A stretch of 40,688 bases of DNA from Bacteroides timonensis (GTDB lineage: Bacteria; Bacteroidota; Bacteroidia; Bacteroidales; Bacteroidaceae), in contig NZ_CBVI010000075.1 of NCBI RefSeq assembly GCF_000513195.1, positions 1 to 40,688 on the forward strand, given 5' to 3'. Below, piece after piece: positions 33,425 through 40,688 of this stretch. The stretch's first letter is position 1. Each line of letters starts with the position of its first letter. A program made the position numbers and the translations under genes. Under the pieces are notes generated by a model that searched no databases, had not been told where the DNA came from, and saw only the letters and a list, made by a program, of their open reading frames with translations.

Positions 33425-35427
33425 ATTGAGGCCTCGCTAACAATACGTGTCTTTTGGGTTCGCTTAAACTCCCGCCTAATTCGTGGGAGTTGCCATTTGT
33501 AGCATACATATACAAGGATGGCCGTTGCCATAAGGTAGTCGTCGTGACAACCTTCGGCAGCGCCCATTTCCTTACCATTCTCTTTGAGTTCGTAGGTATC
33601 CATCTCGAAGGTCGTAGGTTTACTACGCTCGATGTACAGATAATCACGCATGGCAGATTTTAGGAAGTTAATGATTGTCGGTTTAGTTTTGGGATTGGTG
33701 TGGAAACCATATTTGACTGGTAACCCCTGCTTAATTTGCTCAGGAGATGTACGAGAATAAAGGTTGTCGTAGTACTCTACCACTTCATCCAAAACGTAGT
33801 CAAAATTATCTCCTTCGGTTCCTTCAGTTTCAAGCGTGTTGCTTTCAATTACAAGCACGGCATTTCCGTATGCAGCCGCTATCTGTACAGCTTTCCATAT
33901 CAATAAGTCGTGCTCGATATGTCCATGCCATTCGGCGACAATTTCCGGTAGCCCACCTTCTTCCAGCATTGGGAGCCGGTCAGCCACTTTAATACACGAG
34001 AAGTCCGCGGCTTCCGATGTACCACCAATGTCGACACTAACCACATATCGGTCATAATACTTTTCTGTATAGTCGGGAAGTGCCCATACCCACAGGATGT
34101 TATTCAGGTCCTTTGTAGGCTCTATGTGCTCAAAACGAATATTAGATAGTGCGTTCTTACCTTTAATATCGTTTGCCACAAATTCGCCATAAAAACAAGG
34201 CGGGAGAGTGGCTGTCCGAACTTGTTCGACGTATTTTTGTGGGAATATTCTCCGGCCCGTGCTCTGGAATGCTTCTGCGGCCGTAGACGGATACTCAGAA
34301 CACATACGCCATTTATCTTTAAATTCCAGCGATTTGTCTCTGTACCAAGCAATAGCTTCTAAAGTTGCACCAATCTCAAACAGCCAGTATTCATATTCGG
34401 TCATGGTGGCAATAAACGCATTGTATGTTTTTGGATCGATGCGTTTTGAATATATATCAATCATGAACCAGGGAATGAACACTGGAGTGAAATTGTTACG
34501 CCCTTCGACTGCATCCAACCAAGTACGGTGAAAATAGTTACCTACTCCTTTGGCGGTGGATTCCAAAACCTTGATAGTGTAGGGGCCGCTAAGTATTGAC
34601 CCGAATATGGATTGTACAAGGTCTTCCGGTTTCTTTCCCTTAGTTTCTTTCCATAAACCCACTTCTGTCAAATGGGCCATTGAAATATCTTCTGAACGAA
34701 GACTTTCCGGTTTCTCTGCCGAACCTATAGAATATCGGCTATTCGTTGTATTGATGGAACGCGTCTTCTGTGAGCCTTGATAAGGATTCGTTTTTAGGCG
34801 AATACCGCCCGTTGCCCATGTAGGCATATTGTCGACAGCTTTTTGAAGCATACCAGATACATTCCGGGCTGCGGATTCAATGTGTCCACAGATAGCAGAG
34901 TTCCAATTGGAACGGTGTATAAGCTGTATCCACAACATATAAAGCTGAGTAAGTGTGGAACCACCCCATTGCCGGGCCTTACACAGAATAATGTCAATAG
35001 GGACACCAGCTATGCGAAGCTTTTCCAGTTCTTTTAAATAGTATCTTTGTGCCCGATTAAGTAAAAATGCTATGTCTTTTCCTTTTCCTTTCGCCGATAT
35101 CTGAATACATGAATAGGCCCAGTATTCAAAGTCATAATTTATTCGTTCCTGGCAAAATGATGTCCAAAGCTCATTCCTTATCTTATCCGATATACCCTGT
35201 TTGAGGATGAACTTGATATATCCATTAAATCCAATCTCAATGAGTTTTTTCACAAAACCGGTTTCCGCGAATTGTTCCGGAAGATACATTTCTTCAATAG
35301 GACAGTCTTTTATATAGACCTTTTTCCGGGAAATAGATGTTGATCCTTCGCCGGTTATCGGATTATATGGACTTCGTATTATCGCAAGCCGTTCTCTGTT
35401 TTTCTGTATTATTTCATTTACGGTCAT
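33421..35427 (-). CDS. Terminase large subunit (packaging ATPase and nuclease)
   Basis: The product has 668 residues. The ATPase has a deviant Walker A KARQWGGST at 150-158 with Lys at the front, as in lambda gpA, preceded by an adenine-binding Q-type segment (LLNRAQRYYLKE). The likely Walker B ends at Glu255 (MAHLTEVGLW), and the coupling motif is ESTAKG at 289-294. The RNase H-fold nuclease has Asp466 (VVSVDIGGTSEAADFS), Glu528 (VLVIESNTLETEG) and Asp629-Asp630 (GCHDDYLMAT). It packages DNA through the portal and cuts genome units. It is encoded opposite to the portal, with tail-to-tail overlapping stops (33421-33424). Its 5' end overlaps the rhomboid-like gene by 14 bp. Confidence 0.93.
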   Translation of the reverse strand: MTVNEIIQKNRERLAIIRSPYNPITGEGSTSISRKKVYIKDCPIEEMYLPEQFAETGFVKKLIEIGFNGYIKFILKQGISDKIRNELWTSFCQERINYDFEYWAYSCIQISAKGKGKDIAFLLNRAQRYYLKELEKLRIAGVPIDIILCKARQWGGSTLTQLYMLWIQLIHRSNWNSAICGHIESAARNVSGMLQKAVDNMPTWATGGIRLKTNPYQGSQKTRSINTTNSRYSIGSAEKPESLRSEDISMAHLTEVGLWKETKGKKPEDLVQSIFGSILSGPYTIKVLESTAKGVGNYFHRTWLDAVEGRNNFTPVFIPWFMIDIYSKRIDPKTYNAFIATMTEYEYWLFEIGATLEAIAWYRDKSLEFKDKWRMCSEYPSTAAEAFQSTGRRIFPQKYVEQVRTATLPPCFYGEFVANDIKGKNALSNIRFEHIEPTKDLNNILWVWALPDYTEKYYDRYVVSVDIGGTSEAADFSCIKVADRLPMLEEGGLPEIVAEWHGHIEHDLLIWKAVQIAAAYGNAVLVIESNTLETEGTEGDNFDYVLDEVVEYYDNLYSRTSPEQIKQGLPVKYGFHTNPKTKPTIINFLKSAMRDYLYIERSKPTTFEMDTYELKENGKEMGAAEGCHDDYLMATAILVYVCYKWQLPRIRREFKRTQKTRIVSEASI

Positions 35428-35896
35428 ATATAAACCTCCTGGATAAGAGGCTTACCGCAAATGATATTAGAAAGCTATATACGTGGATAAGCGTATTGAT
35501 ATGTGGAGCGAATAAGCCCGTGGTTAGAAATGAAAATGCAAGTAGGAGAATGATTTTCGGCATATAACGTCGTTCAATGCCGGCTGTAATAATGCCTACC
35601 ATAGATAAGACTATTGCTGAGGCACCAACTGTCGGTTCCTGATAGGTTGCAAAGATTGCTGAGAGAATAGGAATTATAGCCATTATTGGCATAATGATAT
35701 ACAGGTTGAAGTTCCGGAGCCTTCTCCAGTAAAACAAGAATAATGCAGAATTGATACTTAGATGAAAAAAATTAGTGTGGACAAAGCTATAAGTAATATA
35801 GTTCCACCATTCGCACCCATTGTATATACCTAATTGCGTAGTGTCGCAATAAAAACCAATGGAGTATATGAATACAAGGAAAATGATAAATATCAT
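35414..35896 (-). CDS. Rhomboid-like intramembrane serine protease
   Basis: The 160-residue protein has about five to six hydrophobic segments. Rhomboid signatures are visible: HxxxxHxxxN in the second helix (His40, His45, Asn49 in VHTNFFHLSIN), the catalytic GxS as GAS93 (TVGASAIVLSMVG), and His138 in the last helix (NTLIHVYSFLIS) at the place of the catalytic His. The WR motif is seen in a weak form (YWRRL). It is shorter than GlpG (276) but close to the minimal six-helix rhomboid core. It lies in one operon with the large terminase (14-bp overlap) and the 130-residue gene (1-bp gap). A virion-assembly or host-membrane role is possible; the substrate is unknown. Confidence 0.75.
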   Translation of the reverse strand: MIFIIFLVFIYSIGFYCDTTQLGIYNGCEWWNYITYSFVHTNFFHLSINSALFLFYWRRLRNFNLYIIMPIMAIIPILSAIFATYQEPTVGASAIVLSMVGIITAGIERRYMPKIILLLAFSFLTTGLFAPHINTLIHVYSFLISFAVSLLSRRFIYDRK

Positions 35897-35897
35897 C

Positions 35898-36290
35898 TTA
35901 TCTGTTCTTTATTGATTTATAAATGATGCCTCTCATTGTATCTATTGCCACGTAGTAAGAAGGCGCTGGCTGTTCTATGATATATTTTAATACGCAATAA
36001 CCTGGCGCCTTCATTTCTTGTTTGTACTTTAGAAATCTGGCGTATAAGTCTTTATACATACACAATTTATTTTCATTGGAAACTTTGATAGGTTTTCCAC
36101 GATGCATAAGTGATATAACCCTACGTGCATTATCATAAGTTATGAAAAAACGAGGTGCCTCTTTCTTCATAACTTCCTGAATAATTTCTTCGGTTGAAAT
36201 ATAAGGCATACTTTTTCGTAAGCTTTTCAATGCATCAAAGTATGCTTCTCTTATAGAATTGTCTCTTATTTCTCTGAATATATCATCCAT
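35898..36290 (-). CDS. Small phage protein of unknown function, first gene of the terminase operon
   Basis: The product has 130 residues: an N-terminal acidic helix (MDDIFREIRDNSIREAYFDA), a helical pattern IISTEEII-like (YISTEEIIQEVMKKEAPRFF), then ITYDNARRVISLMHRGKP. A C-terminal part (APSYYVAIDTMRGIIYKSIK) repeats the 'AP-[RS]-[FY]-[FY]-...-[AT]-x-R' theme. Two similar segments (about 42-62 and 107-127) suggest an internal duplication. I do not recognise a named family; similar small proteins occur in Bacteroides phages. By position, just before rhomboid and TerL, a small terminase role is a possible alternative to the HTH protein at 14286. Confidence 0.5.
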   Translation of the reverse strand: MDDIFREIRDNSIREAYFDALKSLRKSMPYISTEEIIQEVMKKEAPRFFITYDNARRVISLMHRGKPIKVSNENKLCMYKDLYARFLKYKQEMKAPGYCVLKYIIEQPAPSYYVAIDTMRGIIYKSIKNR

Positions 36291-36307
36291 TATAATAATG
36301 TTTTATG

Positions 36308-36315
36308 CAAATATA
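36308..36315 (-). promoter_or_regulatory. -7 box (TATATTTG) of the terminase operon
   Basis: TATATTTG on the minus strand matches the consensus, 17 bp before the start at 36290. A CTTTT (36336-36332) at about the right distance could serve as the -33 element. Confidence 0.6.
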
Positions 36316-36335
36316 ATTAAAGTAATACTTTAAAA

Positions 36336-36381
36336 GTTGCGATTTTACTAAAAACGCAGCTTTTAGTTGTAAAAACGCAGG
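36336..36381. promoter_or_regulatory. Operator-like cluster: three copies of TAAAADCGCARC
   Basis: An inverted pair is formed by TAAAATCGCAAC on the minus strand (36336-36347) and TAAAAACGCAGC on the plus strand (36349-36360), one base apart. A third copy lies at 36370-36381 (TAAAAACGCAGG). The palindrome overlaps the -33 region of the terminase-operon promoter and lies upstream of the capsid operon. The same motif occurs once at 14829. Confidence 0.55.
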
Positions 36382-36437
36382 TATAGTTTTCCATTTTAGT
36401 GCTTTTTTTGTGCATCAAATAAATAAAGAATTTGCTT

Positions 36438-37202
36438 ATGGAAGATATGGAAGAAAAGAAGGGGGAAACGGTAGTTGACAATACAGATTCAGTTCCGGGC
36501 ACCGAACAAGTTCAAACTCCTACAAAACGGGATCAGTTGAGATCACTTTTGAGCGATGAAATTCCCGGTTATAATGCAGATGATGATGAATCATCGGCTG
36601 AAATGTTGATGGGATATATCAACGGAAATAAGGAACAACGCAATAAGCTTGCCGAAGCTTTGCAACAAGATCCTCGTTTGGCTCAGATGCTTGCCGATAT
36701 TGTAAACAAGAAACGTGGTGCCGGTAATGCAATGGCGCGCTATTTTGGCAAAGATTTGCTTACTGCGGAAGAAGGTACTCCGGAATATGATGATATTCTG
36801 GCAGCCGAAGAAGAACGAAAGCAGGAAATGGAGGCGATGGAGGCTAGCAAGAAGGAATATAATGATAACCTTGAAAAGAGCATGCCTATTGTAGAGGGAT
36901 GGTGTCAGGAGAAAGGTTATGATATTGAGGAGTTTCTTGATAAGGTTTGGACGAATGTTATTTCTCCGATCATGTCGGGAAGTTATTCCCGTGAAATATG
37001 CGACTTCTTGGACAAAGGTTTGAATTACGACAAGGACACCCAAGATGCTTTGGCCGCTGGTGTAGTGAAAGGCCGTAACGAAAACATCAATAAGATGAAA
37101 GAAGAACGTGGAGACGGACTACCTAAAGGGATAACGAGTGTTCCGGGAAATCCTAATATGCGAAAAAGAAACTCTATCGTTGAGGCTGCTTTAAATGCTT
37201 GA
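36438..37202 (+). CDS. Scaffold-like head assembly protein
   Basis: The product has 254 residues from the ATG (a TTG two codons upstream is an alternative). The N-terminal third is acidic and disordered (MEDMEEKKGETVVDNTDSVP). A helical middle part (GYINGNKEQRNKLAEALQQD, LAQMLADIVNKKRGAGNAMA) and charged coils (AEEERKQEMEAMEASKKEY) follow, and the C-terminus is basic (GNPNMRKRNSIVEAAL). This acidic, helical, basic-tailed design just upstream of the capsid gene is typical of podovirus scaffolding proteins. No sequence family is recognised with confidence. The capsid gene follows after 28 bp. Confidence 0.6.
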   Translation: MEDMEEKKGETVVDNTDSVPGTEQVQTPTKRDQLRSLLSDEIPGYNADDDESSAEMLMGYINGNKEQRNKLAEALQQDPRLAQMLADIVNKKRGAGNAMARYFGKDLLTAEEGTPEYDDILAAEEERKQEMEAMEASKKEYNDNLEKSMPIVEGWCQEKGYDIEEFLDKVWTNVISPIMSGSYSREICDFLDKGLNYDKDTQDALAAGVVKGRNENINKMKEERGDGLPKGITSVPGNPNMRKRNSIVEAALNA

Positions 37203-37230
37203 TTATTAACTGTTATAAATTAAAAAAAAG

Positions 37231-38838
37231 ATGAAAGTATTTAGTTTTTTGAAAAGAGAGAAATGGACGGTTCTTTCCGTCCTGTTGACGCTTATTTGCG
37301 TCTTTGTTGGTGGCGGTGTACTTATGGCTGATGCTACCGTAATTACACCGGGTTCCACACCATCTCCGGGAAATGCAGGCGAACCTACTCAATTACCAGG
37401 TAGCCCTACAACTGTTTCCGGAGTATCAGATGCTACTGGAGGTGTTGGTGGCGGCAATCTTATCCAACCGGATATTGATGACGATATTTTTCAGATTGGT
37501 ACGGATGAGACTGTTTTAGATGGTATCATGCGTAAAGCTAAGAAGAAGGTTCGCGTTACAGGGTTTGAAGTAGATCACTTTGTTATCGATGAACAGAAAT
37601 CTTCGGTGTTCACTACTGAAGATTATGCTGCTTCTGGTGACCAGCAAGCTCCTATCAGCGTCCCTTCGGATGATCGTGGATTATTTCAGGAAAATGGTAC
37701 GGTGTTGGTGAAAGGAGTCAACGGATATACTGAAGATGGAAAAACGGAAATCAAGGGAGTGGACCTTATGCTGTTTATTACGGGAAAAGATTCGAGTGGT
37801 AAACCTATTGTCATGGCAATTAATGGTCCGAAGACGAATGAGGGTGATGCCTATTGCAAACTTCCTACAATTCCCAAAGGAACAGAAATTGTTATTTTGA
37901 CAAATGCATGTGCTGAAACTCAAAAGGAAGTTGCTCCTGATGTTGTATTCCCGACTCCTAAGCGAGTTTACTTACAGAAGACTATCATGAATGAGGTAGT
38001 ATCTGACTATTTCGATGCCCAGAAAAAACGTATTCCTTTTAATCAGGCCCAAATTGCTGAAGCTATGATTAAGCAACACCGTAGAAAGAATAATCGTTCT
38101 TTATGGGTGAGCCATAAGGGCAAATTAATGGTTGACCGTGGTAAAATGGGGCGTCAGTTGGTATATACTTCCGAAGGTGTTCGTTGGCAATTTAAACGTG
38201 AGTATGAACATATCGGCCCGTGGACATTTGCTGATATTATTGCTTTAGCAAAATTGAAATTCACAGGTCAGAACTGTTCTAAAGAAGCATGGTGGCTTAT
38301 GGGGCGTGATTTATTGGAGCAAATTCAGAATATCGATTTCACCAAACACAAGGACATCACAATGACTTCCGATCAACAATGGGGGTTCTCATGTACTAAA
38401 CTTCACACTGTGTTTGGAGACTTCTATTTGAAGCATGAACCGACTTTGGATTATCTGGGATATTCTTGTAGTGGTGGCATTCTTGATATGTCCGGTATTG
38501 TTCGCTACTATATCAAGAACGAAGAAACCAGTTCTGAAAAGATTGAGGGTGAAGAAGCAAAGAGAAAAGCAATCATTTCTATCAATGCTTTGGCGTTGAA
38601 AGGCTATTCTCATATCTGGGTCAATGGTGAAGATATTGATGGTGATAATATCCCTGGTGCTTCGGCTATCACTAATTGGAGCAATGCTACCAATGCACCT
38701 GAAAATCCAAAGTTGAATGATGTTATTTATTTAACTGCTGCTTGTGCCGCAATTACCGGATCGAAGACGGGTGAAATCTATCAGTATAATGGTACTACCT
38801 GGGAGAAATATACGGGTGTAATTTATGCTCAAAATTGA
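37231..38838 (+). CDS. Major capsid protein (HK97-like, inferred) with an N-terminal hydrophobic segment
   Basis: The product has 535 residues. The body (about 90-480) has features of HK97-fold capsid proteins: a long spine-like helical region (VVSDYFDAQKKRIPFNQAQI, WLMGRDLLEQIQNI) and an ending of type GDFYLKHEPTLDYLGYSCSG-ILDMS, where capsid proteins carry a conserved 'hp.ld..g..g.g.iiD' pattern. Position between a scaffold-like gene and connector genes supports this. Unusual parts are residues 1-35, which form a signal-like segment (KREKWTVLSVLLTLICVFVG) ending ADA, and the last 40 residues with a YQYNGTTWEKY motif like a carbohydrate-binding or decoration add-on. A hairpin terminator follows. 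Confidence 0.7.
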   Translation: MKVFSFLKREKWTVLSVLLTLICVFVGGGVLMADATVITPGSTPSPGNAGEPTQLPGSPTTVSGVSDATGGVGGGNLIQPDIDDDIFQIGTDETVLDGIMRKAKKKVRVTGFEVDHFVIDEQKSSVFTTEDYAASGDQQAPISVPSDDRGLFQENGTVLVKGVNGYTEDGKTEIKGVDLMLFITGKDSSGKPIVMAINGPKTNEGDAYCKLPTIPKGTEIVILTNACAETQKEVAPDVVFPTPKRVYLQKTIMNEVVSDYFDAQKKRIPFNQAQIAEAMIKQHRRKNNRSLWVSHKGKLMVDRGKMGRQLVYTSEGVRWQFKREYEHIGPWTFADIIALAKLKFTGQNCSKEAWWLMGRDLLEQIQNIDFTKHKDITMTSDQQWGFSCTKLHTVFGDFYLKHEPTLDYLGYSCSGGILDMSGIVRYYIKNEETSSEKIEGEEAKRKAIISINALALKGYSHIWVNGEDIDGDNIPGASAITNWSNATNAPENPKLNDVIYLTAACAAITGSKTGEIYQYNGTTWEKYTGVIYAQN

Positions 38839-38852
38839 TTCTGTGAAATGTA

Positions 38853-38886
38853 GGGGCGGAGTATAGTACTCCGTCTCTTAATTTTT
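38853..38886 (+). terminator. Terminator after the capsid gene
   Basis: CGGAGTA (38857-38863) pairs with TACTCCG (38867-38873), with a few more wobble or Watson-Crick pairs outward, then TCTCTTAATTTTT. Partial read-through would set capsid mRNA above the downstream genes. Confidence 0.6.
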
Positions 38887-38892
38887 AATTAT

Positions 38893-39396
38893 ATGAAAAT
38901 TTACAAGAAAAAATACGCAATTTATGGGATGATAGAACAAAGTTCTGTTTTCCCTATGGGTACTGGACATGTTCGTGTTGACTTCCGTCATGGTTCTTTA
39001 ACAACGGCTGGTATTGTCCCTGCCACATACACTACTTCAAATCCAGTAATTCAGCAAGCTATTGAAAATTCTCCCAAATTTAAAGCGAGGATTATCAAAG
39101 AGATAGAATCTGTTCTGATTCGAGATACGGGTACATTGCAAGTTCAAAGAGGAGGCACTCAGAAGTTTGATAAAGTTGTTGTGGAAAGTACAGAGCAAGA
39201 TACTACTTCTGATATATCAGAATCTGGTGAAATAAGTGGCGGTGCTGGGGTGTATCCAGATGTGAAGAATTCGCAGCAAGCGAAAGATATCTTAATGGGT
39301 GAACCTTATAATATCCCTCTTGCTGATCTTGGTAATAAAGCTGCAATACAGGCTAAAGCTGCTGCAACTGGTGTGTCATTCCCTAACTGGAAATAA
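38893..39396 (+). CDS. Phage head protein of unknown function
   Basis: The product has 167 residues: a beta-rich N-terminal part (KKKYAIYGMIEQSSVFPMG, HVRVDFRHGSLTTAGIVPA), a helical centre (NSPKFKARIIKEIESVLI), a polar Ser/Thr/Glu linker, and a C-terminal motif region (VKNSQQAKDILMGEPYNIP, ending KAAATGVSFPNWK). It is placed between the capsid and connector genes, so a head-completion, decoration or head-fibre role is likely. I do not recognise a family. The TAATG stop overlaps the start of the next gene by 1 bp. Confidence 0.55.
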   Translation: MKIYKKKYAIYGMIEQSSVFPMGTGHVRVDFRHGSLTTAGIVPATYTTSNPVIQQAIENSPKFKARIIKEIESVLIRDTGTLQVQRGGTQKFDKVVVESTEQDTTSDISESGEISGGAGVYPDVKNSQQAKDILMGEPYNIPLADLGNKAAIQAKAAATGVSFPNWK

Positions 39397-40031
39397 TGAT
39401 GACTGAACAGGAAATCATAAGTAAAGTCAAAGCAATACTCAACGAAATAGGAGAGGAAGAAACTCTTTCTCTCCTATCAGAAGATACGGTCAAGATTGAA
39501 GAGTATATAAAAGCGGTTATACCAGATGCTGTAAGTTTGGTACAAATGAATTCTCCTGTTAGATGTGTCAATAAGAAAAATGGTGTTTCTTCTGATGCTA
39601 CTGTGACCTCGGATAGTGAGGGGAAATGTCTTATACCTGTTCCTGATGATTTTGTCTCTTTGATTGCGATCAAACTTTCTAATTGGAAGAGAACTTGTAT
39701 TGTAGCTTTTGATTTAAACTCAGAGGAATATAAACAGCAATGCAACTCTTATACAAGGGCTGGGAGTTACAAACCTGTGTGCATAATGGGATATAATAAC
39801 TCTGGTAATAGAGTACTAATGCTATACTCTGCAAAGTCTGATTCTAAATTAGAAATGTTCGTGTATGAAGCGAAATATACCCTTGGTACAGACTTAGATA
39901 TTGATCAGAATGAACCTGTATCGCAAGCTATCTGCTATATGGCTGCTAGTTTAGTGTATTCCATCTTTGAGAATAAAGTAACATCTCAAGAGATGAGGAA
40001 CATTGCAGTCAGTCTTATTCCACAAAAGTAA
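39396..40031 (+). CDS. Putative head-tail connector (adaptor) protein
   Basis: The product has 211 residues: an N-terminal helical region (EQEIISKVKAILNEIGEEET, EYIKAVIPDAVSLVQMN), a beta-rich centre (GKCLIPVPDDFVSLIAIKLS), and a C-terminal helix (ISQAICYMAASLVYSIFENK in approximate form). The helix-plus-sheet form with a 'P-x-P-x-D-F' strand (LIPVPDDFVSLIAIKL) is typical of podovirus tail-adaptor proteins (T7 gp11, crAss-like ring proteins) that dock under the portal. The match is by pattern and gene order. It follows the head gene with a 1-bp overlap, and the tail gene begins 1 bp after its stop. Confidence 0.55.
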   Translation: MMTEQEIISKVKAILNEIGEEETLSLLSEDTVKIEEYIKAVIPDAVSLVQMNSPVRCVNKKNGVSSDATVTSDSEGKCLIPVPDDFVSLIAIKLSNWKRTCIVAFDLNSEEYKQQCNSYTRAGSYKPVCIMGYNNSGNRVLMLYSAKSDSKLEMFVYEAKYTLGTDLDIDQNEPVSQAICYMAASLVYSIFENKVTSQEMRNIAVSLIPQK

Positions 40032-40032
40032 T

Positions 40033-40688
40033 ATGTATCATATAGATGAAGAAAATAGCGACGTTATTTTTGAGGTAAATGGTAATAAGGTTGCCTTGAA
40101 AATAGTTTCTTCTCCCGGAGAAGGTGGGGGAGGATCATCTATCTATTTGATAAAAGTAGGGGATACTACAATTCCTACGAATAAAAACACATATTCAGCC
40201 TTAAGAATATTGGCTGAGATTGCAAATAACAATGAGATCTTAAAAGATATATTCCTCCGTAAGGACAAAATCGATAGTACTGACTATCTATTACGTCTTT
40301 TTGGAGGCTTAGAGGTTGGCGAAGCCATAGATTCACTTATCGCGGGCAAGGGCATAATTGCTGAAAATGGACGAATACAGGCTGACCGCATGGAGTTGCG
40401 GTCATCGCTGACCGTTTTAGAGCTTATCTTCAACCGCTTGTCTGCTATGGAGAGCGATTATTCATTTTCTGAGTCAGGGACTATTGAGAGCGTCGAACTC
40501 CTGGAAGACGGTACATATCGGCTTCCACTGCGTAAACGTTGGGAGAATGATTTCACAGCTCTTGACGAAAATGATGTCGTTTATGGCGTGGTGAATAATC
40601 TTGCTTCAGGTACCGGAGATTATTATACTTCCTGGTTGCGTGTCCTGAATGTAAACACAGTGGCCAATACCATAACTGCCGTCATGTA
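40033..40688 (+). CDS. Tail fibre / tail protein, N-terminal part (runs off the window)
   Basis: 218 codons are present, with no stop before the edge. The N-terminal 30 residues are followed by a Gly-rich hinge (SSPGEGGGGSSIYLIKVGD). A helical part follows (LRILAEIANNNEILKDIFLR), then a segment with GGLEVGEAIDSLIAGKGIIA-ENGRIQADRMELRSSLTV-LELIFNRLSAME. This 'G-x-I-x-A-x-x-M-E-L-R..LTV.ELIFNRL' pattern is common in Bacteroides phage and prophage tail proteins that carry receptor-binding modules further on. From about 40340 the base composition rises in GC relative to the upstream gene, suggesting a recombined fibre module. The C-terminal part is unseen. Confidence 0.7.
   Translation, partial: MYHIDEENSDVIFEVNGNKVALKIVSSPGEGGGGSSIYLIKVGDTTIPTNKNTYSALRILAEIANNNEILKDIFLRKDKIDSTDYLLRLFGGLEVGEAIDSLIAGKGIIAENGRIQADRMELRSSLTVLELIFNRLSAMESDYSFSESGTIESVELLEDGTYRLPLRKRWENDFTALDENDVVYGVVNNLASGTGDYYTSWLRVLNVNTVANTITAVM

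Larger units (their letters stand above)
9801..40688. mobile_element. Integrated podovirus-like prophage (left end and about 31 kb)
   Basis: Everything right of the ppdK terminator is phage-like: integrase, damage-tolerance operon, internal virion proteins, portal, large terminase, capsid and connector genes. The left border must lie between about 9801 and the integrase ATG at 9922. The right border is outside the window, so the exact attachment core cannot be defined. No tRNA gene is seen at the junction. The absence of a tape-measure or sheath gene and the P22-like portal with ejection-type proteins suggest a short-tailed phage; the right part is unseen, so this is inference. Confidence 0.88.

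Noticed and set aside
9801..40688. Assignment as a true crAss-like phage
   Set aside because: The portal and connector forms are similar in style, but an integrase and the strand-flipped gene order do not fit the typical crAss-like layout; sequence comparison would be needed.
1..40688. CRISPR arrays, rRNA or tRNA genes, insertion sequences
   Set aside because: No spaced direct-repeat array, cloverleaf or transposase with terminal inverted repeats was seen in the window.

Overview
The window is a piece of a Bacteroides-type (Bacteroidales) chromosome carrying the left part of a large integrated podovirus-like prophage. The host assignment rests on Bacteroidales promoter boxes (TAnnTTTG at about -7), an HU-like protein followed by a 'smalltalk' micro-protein, SC(E/D)DD lipoproteins, a 908-residue pyruvate phosphate dikinase, and an Arm-type Bacteroidetes integrase.

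Host region, 1 to about 9.8 kb. An antitoxin gene is followed by a frameshifted PIN toxin. Next come an HU-like protein and a smalltalk peptide ending in a strong terminator, then a periplasmic glutathione peroxidase (-), an MFS efflux pump (+), two paralogous small lipoproteins (+), and an RluA-family pseudouridine synthase with the RlmD rRNA methyltransferase (both -). Pyruvate phosphate dikinase (+) closes the region with its own terminator.

Prophage region, about 9.8 kb to beyond the right end. The integrase gene begins about 120 bp after the ppdK terminator. It is followed by a compact umuD-umuC-SRAP operon for damage tolerance. Two small minus-strand genes come next; one encodes an HTH protein that may be the small terminase subunit. 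Three tandem plus-strand genes then encode likely ejected internal virion proteins. The third is a 4219-residue polyvalent protein (12.7 kb) carrying an inorganic-pyrophosphatase-like domain, one clear and one possible ADP-ribosyltransferase-like domain, two zincin motifs, long coiled coils and a hydrophobic C-terminal region. An AT-rich minus-strand cassette follows: a soluble histidine kinase and a response regulator whose output domain is a PD-(D/E)XK nuclease. The morphogenesis genes then alternate strand: portal (+); large terminase, rhomboid-like protease and a small unknown (-); scaffold-like protein, major capsid protein, two head/connector proteins and the start of a tail protein (+). 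The last gene runs off the window, so the right attachment site is not visible.

Reading the parts together: the phage integrates next to ppdK, carries its own translesion-repair set, appears to eject a very large multi-enzyme protein with its DNA, and carries a two-component nuclease that looks like an inter-phage defence or abortive-infection cargo. A repeated motif (consensus TAAAADCGCARC) in the two divergent intergenic regions at 14.8 and 36.3 kb may coordinate the HTH gene with the terminase and capsid transcription units. The main candidates for something new are the kinase/nuclease pair, the polyvalent ejection protein with possible +1-frame nested genes in its linkers, and the rhomboid gene overlapping the large terminase gene.
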